Below, piece by piece: positions 31,796 to 35,369 of a DNA stretch of 35,369 nucleotides. This DNA comes from an uncultured Thiodictyon sp. (GTDB lineage Bacteria; Pseudomonadota; Gammaproteobacteria; Chromatiales; Chromatiaceae): the NCBI RefSeq assembly GCF_903946935.1, contig NZ_CAJAXH010000049.1, forward strand, positions 1 to 35,369, in the 5' to 3' direction. Position 1 is the first letter of the stretch; the number at the start of each line of letters is the position of its first letter. The notes beneath the pieces were generated by a model. That model was not told the origin of the DNA. It searched no databases and was given only the letters and a program-made list of their open reading frames with translations. The position numbers and the translations under genes are program-made.

Positions 31796-34777
31796 TTACC
31801 CCATTGAGATAGCGGTCACTGGGTGTTGTTCTTGGCCGGTCGCCAATCCGAAGTTGGCCCGCCGGATGATCTCGGTACGCATCTGCGGACTGAGCGTCAC
31901 GAAATAGGCGGAATAGCCGGCGACCCGTATCATCAGGTCGCGGAAGGGTGCCAGGGATTGTTTCTCGACAGTTCCCGCACCCGGCCGACTCGCGGCCGTG
32001 GCGGCCCGGTCCGCGTCCTCCAGGTCGGAGATGGAAGACACGCACATCTGCACCAGTACCCCGTTTTCATCCGTGAAGGTCTTCATGTAGCGGGCAAACA
32101 GTTCGGTATCTTTCTCGAAGTGGGCTGGGTCGCTGGTCGTCAAACTCAGGTTGTAGGTATAACCGTTCTGCACGGTTTGGGGATTGACCGAGGTGACCGA
32201 CAGCATATGGTCGAGTAGGTTGACCGGGTCCCCGTTGCGCTTCACGATCCCCGGGCAGGGTGTAATGCCGCTGGCAAAGGGCTCGCCGCTGCGCCGCCCG
32301 TTGGGCGTGGCCTTGGTCAACATGCCGAAGCCGGCGTGATTGGTCATGCTCCAATAGCCAGGCAGATAGCGCCCACCGCGATGGGTGCGATAGCGGGCAA
32401 AGACCTCTTGTATCGTTTCGGTCAACCAGTGGGTGTGCTTGATCGCCACCGAATTGTCATACAGGCCGCCGGCCGTCCGATCGATGCCGGCACCGTATTT
32501 CGGTGCCAGGCGGATCAGTTCCCGGATCTCGCTCAGGCGTTTGCTGCCGAGGGTGGGCAGGCGGTCCGGCGTGTGTCCGGGATGCAGCCACTCGGTCACT
32601 TCGTCAAGCACACGCGTCGCCAGGCCCTTTTCCTCCTGAGGTTGGGTGCCGAAATTCGCGGCCATGGCCGCGAGCAATTCCGCCCTAGTGACCTTTCCGG
32701 AAAAGACCAGGGTCTCGAGGACGCAAAAGGAATCGATCACGTCGGCCAGGCCGATGACCGCGATACCGGCCGAGTTATACTTGGCCCCGCCGGCCGCCAC
32801 GTCGCGGAACACCGCCCCGCTGCCGTCAGGGGTATTGGCCGGGCCAGTGAACAGGCCGGAGAGCAAGGGCGAGGCCCGATCGATCTCAAAGGCGCGGCCC
32901 AGGTAATTGTTGCATTGCACGATGTGCTGGACCATGGCATCCAGTTGGAACCGGAAGGCATCAATGAACTCTGCCATCGAGGTCATCGCGGTTAGCGGTT
33001 GCGTCGTATAGTCGGTGGTGCCGTGGAACAGGTTTGGCGACTGGGGGTCGATGCCGTCGCTGCGGTGTTTACCCCCGTACAAAGCGAGTTCCAGGACCGC
33101 CGGCAGCACCATCAGCGTGGAGCCGGTATGGCCATAGTGTTTGTAGGCGGCGTTTTCTTCGATGCAGCCGATGGAGGCATAGTCATAGGCATCGGCCAGT
33201 GCCTCATCCTCGCTGATCCCCTCATGGGCGGCATAGTAACTCGCCATGGCGGGCACGACCGCCGCGTCGCCATGCAGGGCCGGCGTGGCCCGGGTGCGGA
33301 TATTGACCTGGCAGATACGCTTCAGATAGGGGTCCATGACCTGCGGGGGTAACGGATTGCCGTCGGCGTCGCGATGATGCACGTCGCGGTGATAGCGGGC
33401 GTGGACATTGGGGTCGCGGATGGCGAGGAGTTCCGTGGCCTTGAGGATGATATAGGTCATGTCATTGACCGCGTCCACCACCGTGCCATTCACAAAACGG
33501 CAGCCGCCCAGGGTCAGCGCCTGATTGGAGCCGCTGCCCGCGAATAACGCCTCGGAGGCGGCCGGTGACACCGGCACATGGTCGGAGCAGCGCAGGAAGA
33601 AATGGCATACCAGTTCCACCGCCCGCCGGGTATAGTGGTCGCGGGCGGCGGTTGAATCCAGTCGCTCCCAATCCTTCAGATAGAAGGGGTTCAGAATTTG
33701 GTCGAGGCGTCCGATGGAAAGGCCGAAATTGGTGTTTTCCTGGAGCAGCAGGTGATAGCAAATCCAGATGCAGACCAATGCCTCGTGCAGTGTCTCTGCG
33801 GGTTGCGCGGGTACCTTTTGGCAAATCGACGCGAGCGTGGTATTGCCGGCCGCCTGCGCGGCCTCGGCCAGGTGAGCCGCATAGCGCTTGGCGCCTTCAA
33901 ACACCGCGATCATCCCGTGCAGGAATTCTATCTGCTGCGGTGTACTCGCCAGGCCTTGGGCCAGGTCCCGATTGGCCCGGGCGATCAACCCATCGAGCCC
34001 GAATTGCAGCACCCGCGGGAAGTCGGGCACCGTGTGCGAGACGCTGATCGATTTGTCGGGCAGGTAAAAGGAGACCCGCTCGAACAACTCATGGGCCTTT
34101 GGGGTTTCGCCCGCCTTTTTCTTCAACGGCGGATCGCTGGACGGCGGGAAATTGCCGCCGGTGACGCGGTCCCGATTCTCATAATCGGCCGTGTCATAGT
34201 CGCTGTAGCGGGCCAACTCCATTGCCGGCTTGTGTTCCAGCCAGAACGGGAAGATTTCGCGATTCAGCCGATCGGCGACCGCGGGGTCGATCCGGAACGG
34301 ATTCTGCGCCCGGGTGGCGACCGTCTTCAATTCCGGCCAGATGCTGTAGCCGCCGGTATCGACATAAATCGGCACCCCGACGAAACTCTTGGTGGTGTGA
34401 CCGGGCAGCAGGTCCTGGGCGTCGACCAATGGCGTCTTATGCTCAAACACGTGCTTGAGCGCCTGGGCGCGGCGTGTATAAGGAGGGAGCTTCAGGTTCT
34501 CGGGAACGCGCAAGAACTCGGTCAACAGGGTCGGTAGCTCGCCGCAGATCACCGGGATGCCTTCCGCTTTGAAGAGCAGGTCGCGCCGCTGCTTGACGAC
34601 GGGGAATTGCTCCAGGGTAATGGTCCCCAGCGCCAAATCGGTCAGCGTCTTGACCTTGCCGAAATCCTCATTGGGGATGGGAAAGGACGTGACTGTACCC
34701 TGAACCCTGGGCGGCACCGAACCCGTATCGAGTCCCACCCTGATACCGCCGCCGGACAAAGGATTGGTAACGGACAT
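31796..34777 (-). CDS. Glycyl radical enzyme, unusual pyruvate formate-lyase-family member
   Basis: The 993-residue protein is longer than typical PFL-like enzymes (about 790-850). It has the conserved SIGRLDQILNPFY and NQALTLGG of the family, the thiyl loop SIGC538-I-E540-E541-N, and the glycyl loop RVAGYSAYF with Gly954. Dehydratases and lyases such as glycerol dehydratase and choline TMA-lyase have GC-x-E-P; here Pro is Glu541. The general base E540 is kept, so a C-O, C-N or related cleavage is possible, but the substrate is unknown. An extra polar segment lies at about 200-230 (including PPLKKKAGETPK). Downstream on the minus strand come an SCP2-like protein and the activase. The start ATG at 34777 follows AGGAG. 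It works without oxygen; no microcompartment shell gene is near. Confidence 0.9.
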   Translation of the reverse strand: MSVTNPLSGGGIRVGLDTGSVPPRVQGTVTSFPIPNEDFGKVKTLTDLALGTITLEQFPVVKQRRDLLFKAEGIPVICGELPTLLTEFLRVPENLKLPPYTRRAQALKHVFEHKTPLVDAQDLLPGHTTKSFVGVPIYVDTGGYSIWPELKTVATRAQNPFRIDPAVADRLNREIFPFWLEHKPAMELARYSDYDTADYENRDRVTGGNFPPSSDPPLKKKAGETPKAHELFERVSFYLPDKSISVSHTVPDFPRVLQFGLDGLIARANRDLAQGLASTPQQIEFLHGMIAVFEGAKRYAAHLAEAAQAAGNTTLASICQKVPAQPAETLHEALVCIWICYHLLLQENTNFGLSIGRLDQILNPFYLKDWERLDSTAARDHYTRRAVELVCHFFLRCSDHVPVSPAASEALFAGSGSNQALTLGGCRFVNGTVVDAVNDMTYIILKATELLAIRDPNVHARYHRDVHHRDADGNPLPPQVMDPYLKRICQVNIRTRATPALHGDAAVVPAMASYYAAHEGISEDEALADAYDYASIGCIEENAAYKHYGHTGSTLMVLPAVLELALYGGKHRSDGIDPQSPNLFHGTTDYTTQPLTAMTSMAEFIDAFRFQLDAMVQHIVQCNNYLGRAFEIDRASPLLSGLFTGPANTPDGSGAVFRDVAAGGAKYNSAGIAVIGLADVIDSFCVLETLVFSGKVTRAELLAAMAANFGTQPQEEKGLATRVLDEVTEWLHPGHTPDRLPTLGSKRLSEIRELIRLAPKYGAGIDRTAGGLYDNSVAIKHTHWLTETIQEVFARYRTHRGGRYLPGYWSMTNHAGFGMLTKATPNGRRSGEPFASGITPCPGIVKRNGDPVNLLDHMLSVTSVNPQTVQNGYTYNLSLTTSDPAHFEKDTELFARYMKTFTDENGVLVQMCVSSISDLEDADRAATAASRPGAGTVEKQSLAPFRDLMIRVAGYSAYFVTLSPQMRTEIIRRANFGLATGQEQHPVTAISMG

Positions 34778-34809
34778 AGCTCATCTCCTGAAGGCATAAG
34801 AAACTCAAT

Positions 34810-34827
34810 CATACCAGACAGTGTATG
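34810..34827. promoter_or_regulatory. Possible operator upstream of the glycyl radical operon
   Basis: CATAC (34810-34814) and GTATG (34823-34827) are inverted around 8 bases, 33 bases upstream of the glycyl radical enzyme start. Its position fits a regulator site or overlap with the promoter. No FNR consensus (TTGAT-N4-ATCAA) was found in the gap; only a poor match lies nearby. Confidence 0.25.
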
Positions 34828-35043
34828 GAGGGGGTCTCAGCCGCTCGCCGGGTACCCGTGGCTAAAGGAGCTTAGACCGCTTTATTGCGCTTGGCAAGCG
34901 CGTGTATGGCCGATTGTTGCCGACCAAGGGTGCTGGCGGGTAATGGGGTGCGAGGCGTCGGCGCATTGGCGCAATCTCGGCCTTGACATGGCCCCCGCTC
35001 TGGGCCGACTCTTTCCCACCTAATTGCCATGGAGACCGGGACC

Positions 35044-35265
35044 GTGACTGAATCTGCCGATGCCGAGAAGGACAAGCTGCTGGCCAAACTCGCGGGTCTG
35101 GAGGCCCTGCGCGAGGACTTGGAGCCGGCGACCTATGAGTCAAAGCGCCAGGCACTCGAGGCCAGGCTCGCCACGCTGGTGCAGACCGGCGGCGGGGCCG
35201 TCGTCAATGGCTCCGTCCACACGGCGGGCGGCCTTGATCATAAATCCGGCCAAGACCTAGCGTAG
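35044..35265 (+). CDS. Short protein with effector-type N-terminal helix module
   Basis: The 73-residue protein starts with GTG at 35044 (GGAG about 10 bases upstream); an ATG five codons earlier has no ribosome site. It consists of a helical hairpin (KLLAKLAGLEALREDLEPATYESKRQALEARLATL) and GGGAVVNGSVHTAGG. In larger proteins of purple sulfur bacteria and cyanobacteria, this helix hairpin plus a GSVHTGG-DFVGRD linker precedes effector or STAND-type domains. Here the DFVGRD part is replaced by LDHKSGQDLA and a stop. It therefore looks like a truncated N-terminal module, from memory of such proteins, and may be a pseudogene piece or a small regulator. Confidence 0.45.
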   Translation: MTESADAEKDKLLAKLAGLEALREDLEPATYESKRQALEARLATLVQTGGGAVVNGSVHTAGGLDHKSGQDLA

Positions 35266-35350
35266 GGCTTGGTGAATCACCGCAGGAGAGCGGCAGGACC
35301 CGCGAAATTGTGTACCCTTGGAAGTGCAAACAAACCGAGGGTGAAGCACC

Positions 35351-35369
35351 ATGTTCGAAGGTCCTGCCG
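35351..35369 (+). CDS. Start of a gene running off the right edge
   Basis: An ATG at 35351, with GAGGGTG about 10 bases upstream, opens a frame of six codons (MFEGPA) to the end of the window. The upstream bases (AGAGCGGCAGGACC at about 35287-35300) partly echo the edge sequence GGTCCTGCCG in inverted form, which may be part of an IS end. Too little is present for any assignment. Confidence 0.35.

Noticed and set aside
30219-34777. Glycyl-radical microcompartment locus
   Set aside because: No BMC shell, aldehyde dehydrogenase or phosphotransacylase genes are adjacent, and the enzyme lacks an obvious N-terminal encapsulation helix.

Overview
The window is GC-rich, densely coded DNA of a gammaproteobacterium. 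A purple sulfur bacterium (Chromatiaceae, Thiocapsa/Thiodictyon-like) is my best guess. It rests on an E. coli-like tRNA-Pro(GGG), a RibB with a degenerate GCHII-like half, the yeaG-yeaH-spoVR operon, a RuBisCO-like protein, many short dispersed repeats and a STAND/effector-like N-terminal module at the right edge. No rRNA, CRISPR array or intact transposase is visible.

Layout. 1-2600: the 3' tip of an unknown gene, a repeat-rich non-coding stretch, a secreted protein with three CX10C modules, and a small HD hydrolase of the ppGpp-hydrolase type. 2639-5231: tRNA-Pro with promoter and terminator, then ribB(X), ribH and nusB. 5308-7454: a DUF2189-type membrane protein, a host-attachment family protein and a CarS/DUF46-like membrane enzyme. 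7455-9484: accessory DNA with a small conserved-looking ORF, REP-like repeats, a PD-(D/E)XK-like gene bracketed by two attC-like sites (a probable integron cassette), and a possible group II intron remnant. 9485-12780: a hotdog thioesterase, an Rpn-family nuclease, a frameshifted fragment of pyruvate phosphate dikinase, and hemE. 12925-17860: a CRP-like palindrome before a lipoamide-dehydrogenase-like flavoprotein that has lost its catalytic residues; then a RuBisCO-like protein divergent from a DRE-TIM aldolase that overlaps a pseudouridine synthase gene. 17892-25420: a MITE-like element, an L,D-transpeptidase, the spoVR-yeaH-yeaG stress operon and a CHAD-domain remnant. 25526-30096: an SRPBCC/GyrI-like protein, then a metallophosphoesterase and a CHAT protease gene 8 bp apart. 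30219-34777: an operon on the minus strand for a large glycyl radical enzyme, an SCP2-like protein and the radical-SAM activase. 35044-35369: a short gene with an effector-type N-terminus and the first codons of another gene.

How they work together. ribBX-ribH-nusB is a housekeeping riboflavin/transcription cluster. yeaG-yeaH-spoVR is the known kinase/VWA/SpoVR stress set. The best candidates for undescribed biology are the phosphoesterase-CHAT pair (nuclease/phosphatase plus caspase-like protease, as in defence or programmed-cell-death modules) and the glycyl radical enzyme with an unusual Cys-Ile-Glu-Glu active-site loop and a lipid-binding-type partner. The redox-dead flavoprotein, the RuBisCO-like/aldolase pair and the solitary integron cassette are further points of interest. 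All functional calls are from reading motifs, without database searches.
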